From: CAZDVK01 sp964508915
Lineage (GTDB): Bacteria > Pseudomonadota > Alphaproteobacteria > Paracaedibacterales > CAIULA01
Direction: 5' to 3'
NCBI GenBank assembly: GCA_964508915.1
Contig: CAZDVK010000002.1
Span: 62,001-126,000 of the forward strand
Length of the DNA stretch: 64,000 bases
A program made the position numbers and the translations under genes. The notes beneath the pieces were generated by a model, which worked only from the letters and a program-made list of their open reading frames with translations, had not been told where the DNA came from and ran no database searches. This document shows positions 25,777 through 33,135 of the stretch, piece after piece (the first letter of the stretch is position 1; each line of letters starts with the position of its first letter).

Positions 25777-27942
25777 TTACTTGTGCAAAACAGTTTCTAC
25801 CATGCGCGAGAAATTAGCATCTCGTTCCAGGGTTTTTTGGAAAGTAGCCGTAGCCATTTTGATAATGGCTTCGTACTTTTGGCTATCCATAAGTGCCTCG
25901 GTAATTTCTGCATCACTAAATGTTGCCCTGGCAGCTAGTTGATTTTCGATAGACACTTGAAGGTTCGATTGCAGCTGGGAAAGTTGGCTTTTTTTCCCAC
26001 CTAGTTCAGCGACCATGCTATTTACGGCTTTTTGTGCAAATAGAACAATAGAATTGGCAATTCCTGCTTGCTCTTTCGTGGCAATATTTGTTCCATCCAG
26101 GCCTAAAGCTCTGGTGTTAATGCCATAAAAAGTCATGGTTAATATGTCGTTGGTTTCTTGTCCAATTTGAAAAAGCATATTAACAGCGGTTCCTGGGCTA
26201 ACGTTATAAGTTGCTTGGGGAACACTTTGGGAACCATTAAAGGCGGACAACGCAAGGGTCATACCGTTATCAAACGTTATGCTTTCGGTCATGCTTCCGG
26301 TGGCTGTTACGCTGGTTGTATATGAATTGATGCCATCAGTAAGCTTAAAAATACCCGTTGTACCTGTGACAGTATATGTAATGGCATAGTTACCGGGCAT
26401 CGTCGCAGCACCGGGAGTAAGCTGGGTATTTGCCATTAAAGTTGAGCTTGATGTAAAGCTAGCGGGTGATCCTGCTGTGATTCCTAATAACTGCTCTAAA
26501 GCTGTTTCAAAAGATGATGCATCCGTAATGGCACCTGTACTTGCAGCGTAGTTAAATACTAATTTATTATTTCCATCCGTGACGCTGGTTAGGACTAGGT
26601 CGCCACCATCTGTGGGCACTGTTGTTGTCATAAATTTTTGTTTTCCAACAACAAGACTAACGTCATAACTGCCACCATTGGGTATGACACGAATGTCATT
26701 GACAGCGCCTGCTATAAAACCAAAAGTTTTGCCCGTAGTTGTATCTAAGGTGCCTGCAAAGGCATTTGGAACAGCCAGCAACCCATTGGCAGCGGCAGCA
26801 AGGGTTCCATTTCCATTACCAGAGTTACCCAAAATGCTGGATGCATTAAAGAAAGTGTTAAGGGCTGTAGCTAAATTTGTTGCCCCTGTAGAGTTTGCTG
26901 CAAAGGTTGCTGCACTACTACCCGCCTTTAACGTAATTGTATTGCCAGCATCATCTGTCAGAACAAAAGAATCACCGGCTGCAATGGCGCCGCCTGTGGA
27001 CATGTCTAATTTAAAGGTTTGGTCGCCAACGATTAAACTAACAACCGTGCCACTGCTACTGGCCTTAGAACCGCCCTTACCGTATACAGTACCCGACATA
27101 CCAACAACGGATTGGCTGACCAAAGTGTTGGTCCCAGCAGTGGTACCTAAGGCGTTAGATAAAGCTGTTACAATGGTTCCTGCGTTCGCAATTGCTGTTG
27201 TTGTAGCCCCTAATCCGGAAGCTGTGATAGAAAAGTTATCCCCTGACCCGTCTGTTGCTGTAAATGTTATAACCCCTGTCACTGCAGCAGTTGTTGCATC
27301 GTAAGTAAAGTTTTTGGAACCTATCACTACCGTCACAGTACCAGTGCCACTATTAGTAGGCGCATTGACTGTTAAGGGTGATGAATCACTCATAGTCATT
27401 TGGTTAAAGTTTAGTGCAGTAATAGTGCCTGGAAGGGTTCCAGCTGTTGACAAAGAAACAGAGCCAATGCCACTTGCACCGGTACTTAAGCCATAACTTT
27501 TTCCATTTGTGTGACCTGCGCCACCTGTAAATAAAGGAATTTCACCCCAAGTTATGTTGGCATTTTTGTCAACTTGGTTTACCAAAGCTTGATATTCTTT
27601 ATCTAACATTTGACGGGCCGCATCATCGATAGAGTCAGAATTTGCCTGCGCTGCTAATGTTGCCAACCGTGTTAAAATATCACTGGTAGATTTCAGAGTA
27701 CCTGTAGCCAACTGCACTAACGAACTGGCCTGAATGGCATTGCTAGAGGCCTGAGTCAATGCACTGATGGCAGATGTCAGAATAGATGTGATTGCCGAAC
27801 CTGATGGGTCATCTGATGGGTCGGGCGCTTTTAATCCAGATGATAACTGGTTTTGAGCGCGACTCAACTCAATGGATGCCGCATCTAAATATCGCCGTGC
27901 TGATAGTGCTGGCGTATTCGTGCTCACTGAGTTATTTGACAT
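25777..27942 (-). CDS. fliC: Flagellin with an enlarged variable region
   Basis: 721 residues. The conserved ends form the filament core: N-terminal LSARRYLDAASIELSRAQNQLSSG with DDPSGSAI, and C-terminal NSIVLFAQKAVNSMVAELGG with the late QKYEAIIKMATATFQKTLE. About 440 residues between them form the surface domain, built from about three related units of 80-100 residues (each starts with a VxLxVGxxxF strand). The N-terminal receptor-recognition region of gammaproteobacterial flagellins is changed (LTRLATLAAQA). FlgL is an alternative, but size and place beside fliD/fliS favour flagellin. Confidence 0.85.
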   Translation of the reverse strand: MSNNSVSTNTPALSARRYLDAASIELSRAQNQLSSGLKAPDPSDDPSGSAITSILTSAISALTQASSNAIQASSLVQLATGTLKSTSDILTRLATLAAQANSDSIDDAARQMLDKEYQALVNQVDKNANITWGEIPLFTGGAGHTNGKSYGLSTGASGIGSVSLSTAGTLPGTITALNFNQMTMSDSSPLTVNAPTNSGTGTVTVVIGSKNFTYDATTAAVTGVITFTATDGSGDNFSITASGLGATTTAIANAGTIVTALSNALGTTAGTNTLVSQSVVGMSGTVYGKGGSKASSSGTVVSLIVGDQTFKLDMSTGGAIAAGDSFVLTDDAGNTITLKAGSSAATFAANSTGATNLATALNTFFNASSILGNSGNGNGTLAAAANGLLAVPNAFAGTLDTTTGKTFGFIAGAVNDIRVIPNGGSYDVSLVVGKQKFMTTTVPTDGGDLVLTSVTDGNNKLVFNYAASTGAITDASSFETALEQLLGITAGSPASFTSSSTLMANTQLTPGAATMPGNYAITYTVTGTTGIFKLTDGINSYTTSVTATGSMTESITFDNGMTLALSAFNGSQSVPQATYNVSPGTAVNMLFQIGQETNDILTMTFYGINTRALGLDGTNIATKEQAGIANSIVLFAQKAVNSMVAELGGKKSQLSQLQSNLQVSIENQLAARATFSDAEITEALMDSQKYEAIIKMATATFQKTLERDANFSRMVETVLHK

Positions 27943-27990
27943 TTCATCCTCACTGTACCGAAATAAATAAAATTTTCTTAAAATGTTATC

Positions 27991-28007
27991 TGCAACGGCC
28001 GTGCCAA
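27991..28007 (-). promoter_or_regulatory. Sigma-54 promoter of flagellin
   Basis: On the minus strand TTGGCACG-N4-TTGCA, an exact match to the sigma-54 consensus, with GG and GC ten bases apart. The start of transcription would lie about 38 bp before the ATG. An enhancer-binding activator is implied but none is in the window. Confidence 0.85.
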
Positions 28008-28153
28008 CTTTGTAAATTTTTTATATTTTTTAGGAAAATTTTATTAAAAATGATACAGATAAGGTTATAGGTACTTAATCTTTATTTTCTATTAGACAGG
28101 AATTGTTATAGTAAACCTGTATAGCTGAAGCCCTATAAAATCGTTATATGTCT

Positions 28154-28245
28154 TGTCATCCCCGTGAAAACGGGGATCTAGAAATATTTTTATAATCTTA
28201 TTTATTTTCAGTTTTTTATGGATTCCCTCTTTCGAGGGAATGACA
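28154..28245. mobile_element. MITE/REP-like element with terminal inverted repeats
   Basis: 92 bp. Left end TGTCATCCCCGTGAAAACGGGG, right end CCCTCTTTCGAGGGAATGACA: the outer TGTCATYCC/GGAATGACA are inverted copies and each end also folds on itself (CCCCG/CGGGG; CCCTC/GAGGG). Elements with TGTCATTCC ends are common short repeats in alphaproteobacteria such as Rickettsia relatives. It sits between the flagellin promoter and the end of the phzF-like gene. The rest of the gap 27943-28309 is AT-rich with no gene. Confidence 0.75.
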
Positions 28246-28309
28246 TCTTTTCTCTATTTTTTTATCATAAAATTATAGTGGTTGCTCTATAGAGTGTTTG
28301 TCTGATGAT

Positions 28310-29158
28310 TTAAGCGGCCTGGTCCAGTGCGTTTGTTTCACCAAGTGGCAAAGGAAAATGACCTACGGCAACGGTGCACGCTTGACCGGATAAAAATACA
28401 CGACCTTCTTCCAAACGAACCCGTAGAACACCACCGCGATTTGACGATTGATAAGCCAACATTTCCCTTTTGTTTAAACGAGATGCCCAATAAGGAACAA
28501 GTCGACAGTGGGCTGAACCACATACAGGGTCTTCTGGAATACCAACCCGTGGCGCGAAATAGCGGGATACAAAATCGTAAGGTGAATGACCCTGGCTTGT
28601 AATGACCAAAGCACGGCAATCCACCTGTTCAATTAGTGAAAAATTGGGAACATAATTAGCCACCTCCTGTGGCGTTGCCAGCTCTACCACATATAACAAA
28701 TCATCACGATGAACAGAATGAACAGTTACTTGATTTAAGGCCTTAGCCAATGCATCTGGCAGTGTGGAGGGTTCTATGATTTTTTGTGGAAAATTTAATG
28801 TTATCCAGCCGTCTTTTTGTTTTGATGCGCTGAGAGGTCCGCTTAAAGAATCAAAAATAAGATCGTTGGGTAAATTCGGGTTTTCACACCACAAAGCATG
28901 GGCAGCTGCAAGTGTTGCATGGCCACACATAGGGGCTTCGTCTTTGGGTGAAAACCAACGAATGTGAAAATGATTGGGCCCCTTTTGAACCAGAAAAGTT
29001 GTTTCAGACCAATTCAGTTCATTGGCAATGGTTTGCATAAGTTCAGGCGATAAAAATTCAGGTAAAAGGCAAACACCCGCTGGGTTTCCTTGAAAAGGTT
29101 CATTTGTAAAAGCGTCTACCAACCAAATTTTTAAGGAAGGCACATTTAAAGAAGACAC
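28310..29158 (-). CDS. PhzF-family epimerase/isomerase
   Basis: 282 residues. Opening VDAFTNEPFQGNPAGVCLLPEFL is the family signature, including the catalytic Glu later in NELNWSETTFL and the MCGHATLAAAH loop; the second half carries PRVGIPEDPVCGSAHC. The fold is a doubled diaminopimelate-epimerase-like domain. Substrate is not predictable; no phenazine genes are near. The upstream 18 bp separate it from the divergent RHH gene frame. Confidence 0.92.
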   Translation of the reverse strand: MSSLNVPSLKIWLVDAFTNEPFQGNPAGVCLLPEFLSPELMQTIANELNWSETTFLVQKGPNHFHIRWFSPKDEAPMCGHATLAAAHALWCENPNLPNDLIFDSLSGPLSASKQKDGWITLNFPQKIIEPSTLPDALAKALNQVTVHSVHRDDLLYVVELATPQEVANYVPNFSLIEQVDCRALVITSQGHSPYDFVSRYFAPRVGIPEDPVCGSAHCRLVPYWASRLNKREMLAYQSSNRGGVLRVRLEEGRVFLSGQACTVAVGHFPLPLGETNALDQAA

Positions 29159-29238
29159 AAGAAAATACCTTTCTAATGTGGTATGTTTGTTTCCAACTTA
29201 AAAAGTCATACAACAGAATTCCACTAAAAAAACCGATT

Positions 29239-29457
29239 ATGCTAAAAAAAAGGTCTATTTCTATTCAAGGTCATAAAACCAGTATTTCGTTGGAAGAAGA
29301 ATTTTGGATAGCCCTTCATGCAATTGCAGAGGCTAAAAATCAATCTATTACCCAGCTGATCGGGGAAATTGATAACCACCGGCCTACTGAGGCACATAAT
29401 TTATCTAGCATCATTCGGGTATTTATTCTGTGTTGGTACCAGGAAAGGCAAAAATAA
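29239..29457 (+). CDS. Ribbon-helix-helix protein (RHH_4 family)
   Basis: 72 residues from the ATG at 29239. The pattern RSISIQGHKTSISLEEEFWIALHAIA, then SITQLIGEID and SSIIRVFILCWYQE is the alphaproteobacterial RHH_4 group. The family probably binds DNA as a dimer; targets are unknown. Its stop overlaps the znuA-like start (TAATG), so the two are co-translated and it might regulate zinc uptake, though this is inference. Confidence 0.82.
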   Translation: MLKKRSISIQGHKTSISLEEEFWIALHAIAEAKNQSITQLIGEIDNHRPTEAHNLSSIIRVFILCWYQERQK

Positions 29458-30344
29458 TGATCCGTTTTTTAACTGCTCTTTTTTTATTGTTTCAATTTTC
29501 CCTTCACGCAGCTAATCAAGTTCTTGTTTCCATTAAGCCTATTCATAGTCTAGTTGCAGCTGTGGCCGAAGGGGTTTTTGAACCACAGCTTTTGCTAGAT
29601 GGAAGCATTTCACCCCACACCTACTCCCTAACACCTAAAGATGTGGTGACCCTGCAGGAAGCGAACCTATTTATTTGGGTTGGGGAATCATACGAAGGGC
29701 ATTTAAAACACGTTGTGGATAAAAAATCCAAGAAATCTATTAAAATTATGGACATGGTCGGCCTGAATCGACGCCCTGTGCGGGGGGGGTGTTGCCATAA
29801 TCATGGTCACCAAGAACATGACGCTATATATGACGGCCATGTCTGGCTTGCGCCTGATAATGCTAAGGTTATTGTGGCGAATTTGGTTCAAATACTATCA
29901 GAACAGTTTCCAGAACACGCAGCTACTTTTGAACGCAATGGTCACGCATTGGTGGATAGGCTTATAACCTTAGAAAAAACCATATCTGAAAAACTACAAT
30001 ATGTGCGGGGCAGGGGGTATTTGGCCTATCATGATGCCTTGCAATATTTTGACCAGGCTTTTGGTTTAACGTTTTTAGGTGCCGTGGTGGTTGATGCTGA
30101 TCTGCCGCCTTCAGCAAAAACCATTTTGGATTTGAAAAACAATTTTCACGATGCAGAATTAAAACCAACCTGTTTACTTTTAGAACCTCAATACCCCAAG
30201 GAAGCTTGTCAAAAATTGGCAACCACATTGGGGCTGCCATATGAAGTGGTTGATTATTTAGGTATCAATGTGCCCCCAGGGCCCAAGGCTTATGAAACTA
30301 TTTTGCTAAATCTATCGGATGCCTTGGTTCGGGGGCTAAGGTAG
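29457..30344 (+). CDS. znuA: Zinc ABC transporter substrate-binding protein ZnuA
   Basis: 295 residues. Signal peptide MIRFLTALFLLFQFSLHAA, then the cluster A-I fold. Metal ligands expected of ZnuA are visible: His in SPHTYSLTPKD, His in YDGHVWLAPDN and in YLAYHDALQYF, and the His-rich loop CCHNHGHQEHD, typical of zinc rather than manganese binders. The permease and ATPase genes znuB and znuC are not adjacent. Confidence 0.92.
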   Translation: MIRFLTALFLLFQFSLHAANQVLVSIKPIHSLVAAVAEGVFEPQLLLDGSISPHTYSLTPKDVVTLQEANLFIWVGESYEGHLKHVVDKKSKKSIKIMDMVGLNRRPVRGGCCHNHGHQEHDAIYDGHVWLAPDNAKVIVANLVQILSEQFPEHAATFERNGHALVDRLITLEKTISEKLQYVRGRGYLAYHDALQYFDQAFGLTFLGAVVVDADLPPSAKTILDLKNNFHDAELKPTCLLLEPQYPKEACQKLATTLGLPYEVVDYLGINVPPGPKAYETILLNLSDALVRGLR

Positions 30345-30444
30345 GTATTAAGGTTTATTGCGGTTAATTTCTAGCTTTTAAGATGGTCTTTTTAATTTTT
30401 TCTTTTCTTAAATAATCAGCCCCTTGCCAGAGCTTTTGGATTTA

Positions 30445-30458
30445 ACTACCATGGTAGT
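30445..30458. promoter_or_regulatory. 14-bp perfect palindrome before sixA
   Basis: ACTACCATGGTAGT, 30 bp before the sixA start and touching a possible TAGTAT -10 box. It could be an operator for a dimeric repressor. Confidence 0.35.
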
Positions 30459-30487
30459 ATTCTGCAACAGGACGATTTAAAAACACG

Positions 30488-30970
30488 ATGCGACAGTTGT
30501 TGATTATGCGTCATGCGCAAGCTCAGATTGAAAAGCTAAGCCCAAGTGACCGTGAACGGCCCATTACAATGGCAGGGATGCACGAAATAGAATCTATACG
30601 GGGGCAGTTGCAGGGACAACTGTCAAACGTAGGTTTGGTTTTGTGCTCTAATGCACGCCGTACACGCCAAACTTTGGAAGGGATTCGGCCGCTTTTGCCG
30701 GCCAACGTTAATATTGTATACGATGATGATATGTATCATTGTAATGCAAGTGTTTTATGGCGAAAAATTGTAGATTTGGACCCAAAACTAAATGCTGTTT
30801 TAATTATTGGGCACAACCCAGGAATTACACAGTTTTTAAGGGATGTGGATCCACCAACCCATGAATTTCGGGAATTTCCAACGTGTGGCGTTGCAATTTT
30901 TGAAGTGAAGGAAAACTGGCGTTCCATGACGTTGACAGATATGAATTTAGCGCGCTTTTTACAGCCGTAA
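30488..30970 (+). CDS. sixA: SixA-type phosphohistidine phosphatase
   Basis: 160 residues. Histidine phosphatase superfamily with the RHG-type motif LLIMRHAQAQ at the N-terminus, CSNARRTRQTLEGI in the middle and the second catalytic His in LIIGHNPGI. SixA removes phosphate from HPt domains or from PTS proteins. It precedes the clpP-like gene by 27 bp and may be in one transcript with it. Confidence 0.88.
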   Translation: MRQLLIMRHAQAQIEKLSPSDRERPITMAGMHEIESIRGQLQGQLSNVGLVLCSNARRTRQTLEGIRPLLPANVNIVYDDDMYHCNASVLWRKIVDLDPKLNAVLIIGHNPGITQFLRDVDPPTHEFREFPTCGVAIFEVKENWRSMTLTDMNLARFLQP

Positions 30971-30997
30971 GCAAAAGATTAGGAGATATACCCTTTT

Positions 30998-31579
30998 ATG
31001 TCAGATGATAAAAAAGAAAAAAAAGAAGAAGCCCCTGCTTCTTGGGAAAAAAATTTATTTGATTCCAGAAGTGTGATGATTTTTGGTGAAATTAATATGG
31101 AATTAGCCCAAAAAGTGTCCGCCCAATTATTGGCTTTATCTTTCAAGAATAAAGACCCAATTAAGGTTTTTATTAATTCACCCGGTGGCCACGTGGAATC
31201 AGGTGATACAATTCATGATATGCTTCAGTTTTTGGACTGCCCTGTTAAAGTGATTGGGACAGGCTGGGTTGCCAGTGCTGGTTCTTTGATTTATTTGGGT
31301 GTTAAAAAAGAAAATCGGTATAGTTTGCCTAATACGCGCTTTTTGCTTCACCAACCCCATGGCGGTATGCGCGGGACAGCGGCAGATGTTAAAATTCAAG
31401 CTGAAGAAATGTTGAAAATGCGGGAACGTATCAACAGGATTATTGCCCGTGAAACAGGTAATGATTACGAAAAGGTTGCTAAAGACACAGAACGTGATTA
31501 TTGGCTTTCCCCTGAAGATGCAAAATCTTATGGGATTGTGGGCAAAATTATTCGCAATATTTCTGAAATTAATTCTTAA
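30998..31579 (+). CDS. ClpP-like serine protease, short alphaproteobacterial variant
   Basis: 193 residues. Catalytic triad of the ClpP family: Ser in GWVASAGSLI (canonical ASMG is changed to ASAG), His in LLHQPHGG, Asp in TERDYWLS. The INSPGGHVESGDTIHDML oxyanion segment is present. The opening is a Lys/Glu-rich tail instead of the usual short N-terminal loop that contacts Clp ATPases. This is the second type of ClpP known in alphaproteobacteria; its ATPase partner is uncertain. clpX and lon are not nearby. Confidence 0.85.
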   Translation: MSDDKKEKKEEAPASWEKNLFDSRSVMIFGEINMELAQKVSAQLLALSFKNKDPIKVFINSPGGHVESGDTIHDMLQFLDCPVKVIGTGWVASAGSLIYLGVKKENRYSLPNTRFLLHQPHGGMRGTAADVKIQAEEMLKMRERINRIIARETGNDYEKVAKDTERDYWLSPEDAKSYGIVGKIIRNISEINS

Positions 31580-31609
31580 AAGTCGTTTTTCCAGGAAGGG
31601 AAACCTTTT

Positions 31610-32548
31610 GTGAAGCTTGTTTTTATGGGAACACCCGTCTTTGCTTTGCCAGCGTTGGATGCGTTGGCAAAGGTGCATGATATTGTGGCTGTGTATTGCC
31701 AACCTCCCAAGGCTCAAAATCGCGGTCATATGGTTCAGCTGCAGCCTGTTCATGAACATGCCAATCAATTAAATTTGCCTGTGTATACGCCTGTTTCTTT
31801 GAAACACGTGGATGTTCAAAAGCAATTTCAAAGCCATCAAGCAGACGTAGCTGTGGTGGTGGCTTATGGGTTAATTCTTCCCCAGGAAATTTTGGATATG
31901 CCTGTCCATGGGTGTATTAACATTCATGGGTCATTGCTTCCTCGTTGGCGGGGGGCGGCTCCTATTCATCGTGCGCTGTTGGCGGGTGACGCTGAAACAG
32001 GCATTACCACCATGCGTATGGATGCAGGGTTGGATACGGGGCCTATGCTGTTGAAAGAAGCTGTGCCGATTAGCTTAACTGCAACCAGTTCTGATTTGCA
32101 TGACCAATTGGCGCAAATCGGGGCAAATTTGATTGTTCAAACCCTTGAAAAACTAGAAGCTGGTTCTTTAGTCGAAGTGTGTCAACCCAATGATGGCGTG
32201 ACCTACGCTGATAAAATTCAAAAGGAAGAGGGGCTTTTGCTGTGGGATCAACCTGTGGATTATCTACATCGACAGGTGCGGGCATTAAACCCCTGGCCTG
32301 GAACATGGTTTGATTATCATGGAACAAGCATTCGGGTTCACCAAGCCCACCCCGTGTATGGGGACGTGACGTTACCTTTTGGAAGTTTTGTTAAAACGCC
32401 TAAAAATCCATGGATGATTGCTTGCCAAGGTGGTTATTTAAGTTTAGAAATAGTTCAAAAGCCGGGTGGTAAAGCCATGCCTGTTTCCGAGTTTTTAAGG
32501 GGTTTTCCTGTGCCGCCTGATACATTTCATTCTTTAGGAGATTTCTAA
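31610..32548 (+). CDS. fmt: Methionyl-tRNA formyltransferase
   Basis: 312 residues; GTG start with AGGAAGGG upstream. Formylates initiator Met-tRNA. N-terminal Rossmann domain VFMGTPVFALPALDAL, catalytic HGSLLPRWRGAAPIHRALLAGD with Asn, His and Asp in the usual order (INIHGSLLP, TGITTMRMDAGLDTGPM), and the C-terminal tRNA-binding domain. The usual partner gene def is not present next to it. Confidence 0.96.
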   Translation: MKLVFMGTPVFALPALDALAKVHDIVAVYCQPPKAQNRGHMVQLQPVHEHANQLNLPVYTPVSLKHVDVQKQFQSHQADVAVVVAYGLILPQEILDMPVHGCINIHGSLLPRWRGAAPIHRALLAGDAETGITTMRMDAGLDTGPMLLKEAVPISLTATSSDLHDQLAQIGANLIVQTLEKLEAGSLVEVCQPNDGVTYADKIQKEEGLLLWDQPVDYLHRQVRALNPWPGTWFDYHGTSIRVHQAHPVYGDVTLPFGSFVKTPKNPWMIACQGGYLSLEIVQKPGGKAMPVSEFLRGFPVPPDTFHSLGDF

Positions 32549-33031
32549 ATGATTGCCACTAACGCCACCATTCCCAACGTAACGCTTAAGAAAGTAACAA
32601 CGTCTAAAGCAGACCCCATCAACACGGGGGATTATTTTAAAGGAAAAACGACCTTATTGTTTGGTGTGCCTGGTGCATTTACGCCTGTATGTTCTGACCA
32701 GCACGTACCCAGTTATATGAAAAATAAAGATGCCTTAGCGGCCAAAGGTGTTAATCAGATAGCTTGTTTGGCTGTAAATGACGCCTTTGTGATGAAGGCA
32801 TGGGCAAAATCTTTAGAAACTGCTGATAATGTAGATTTTTTGGCTGACGGCAGTGCTGAATTGACGAAAGCTTTGGGGGTAGATGCTGATTTAACCGGCT
32901 TTGGTATGGGGGTGCGTTGCAAGCGTTTTGCCATGCTTGTTGAGAATGGGGTGGTAAAAGACGTGTATATAGAGGAAAACCCAGGTCAATGTACTGTTAG
33001 CAGCGGCGATGAAATTTTAAAAACCTTATAA
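32549..33031 (+). CDS. Peroxiredoxin, Prx5 type
   Basis: 160 residues, starting at the base after the fmt stop. The peroxidatic cysteine is in GVPGAFTPVCSDQHVP; the Arg of the active site is in GVRCKRFAMLVENG. The second cysteine in GQCTVSS may resolve it. It reduces hydroperoxides with thioredoxin or glutathione as donor. Co-transcribed with fmt. Confidence 0.93.
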   Translation: MIATNATIPNVTLKKVTTSKADPINTGDYFKGKTTLLFGVPGAFTPVCSDQHVPSYMKNKDALAAKGVNQIACLAVNDAFVMKAWAKSLETADNVDFLADGSAELTKALGVDADLTGFGMGVRCKRFAMLVENGVVKDVYIEENPGQCTVSSGDEILKTL

Positions 33032-33135
33032 GAATTTTCTTTGCGCTTTACAAATCAGGTATATTTCCAAATCAAAACCATGTACGATGGATTTCGTATT
33101 TTTTTTAGAACGTAGAATGATAAAAGGTTAATTGA

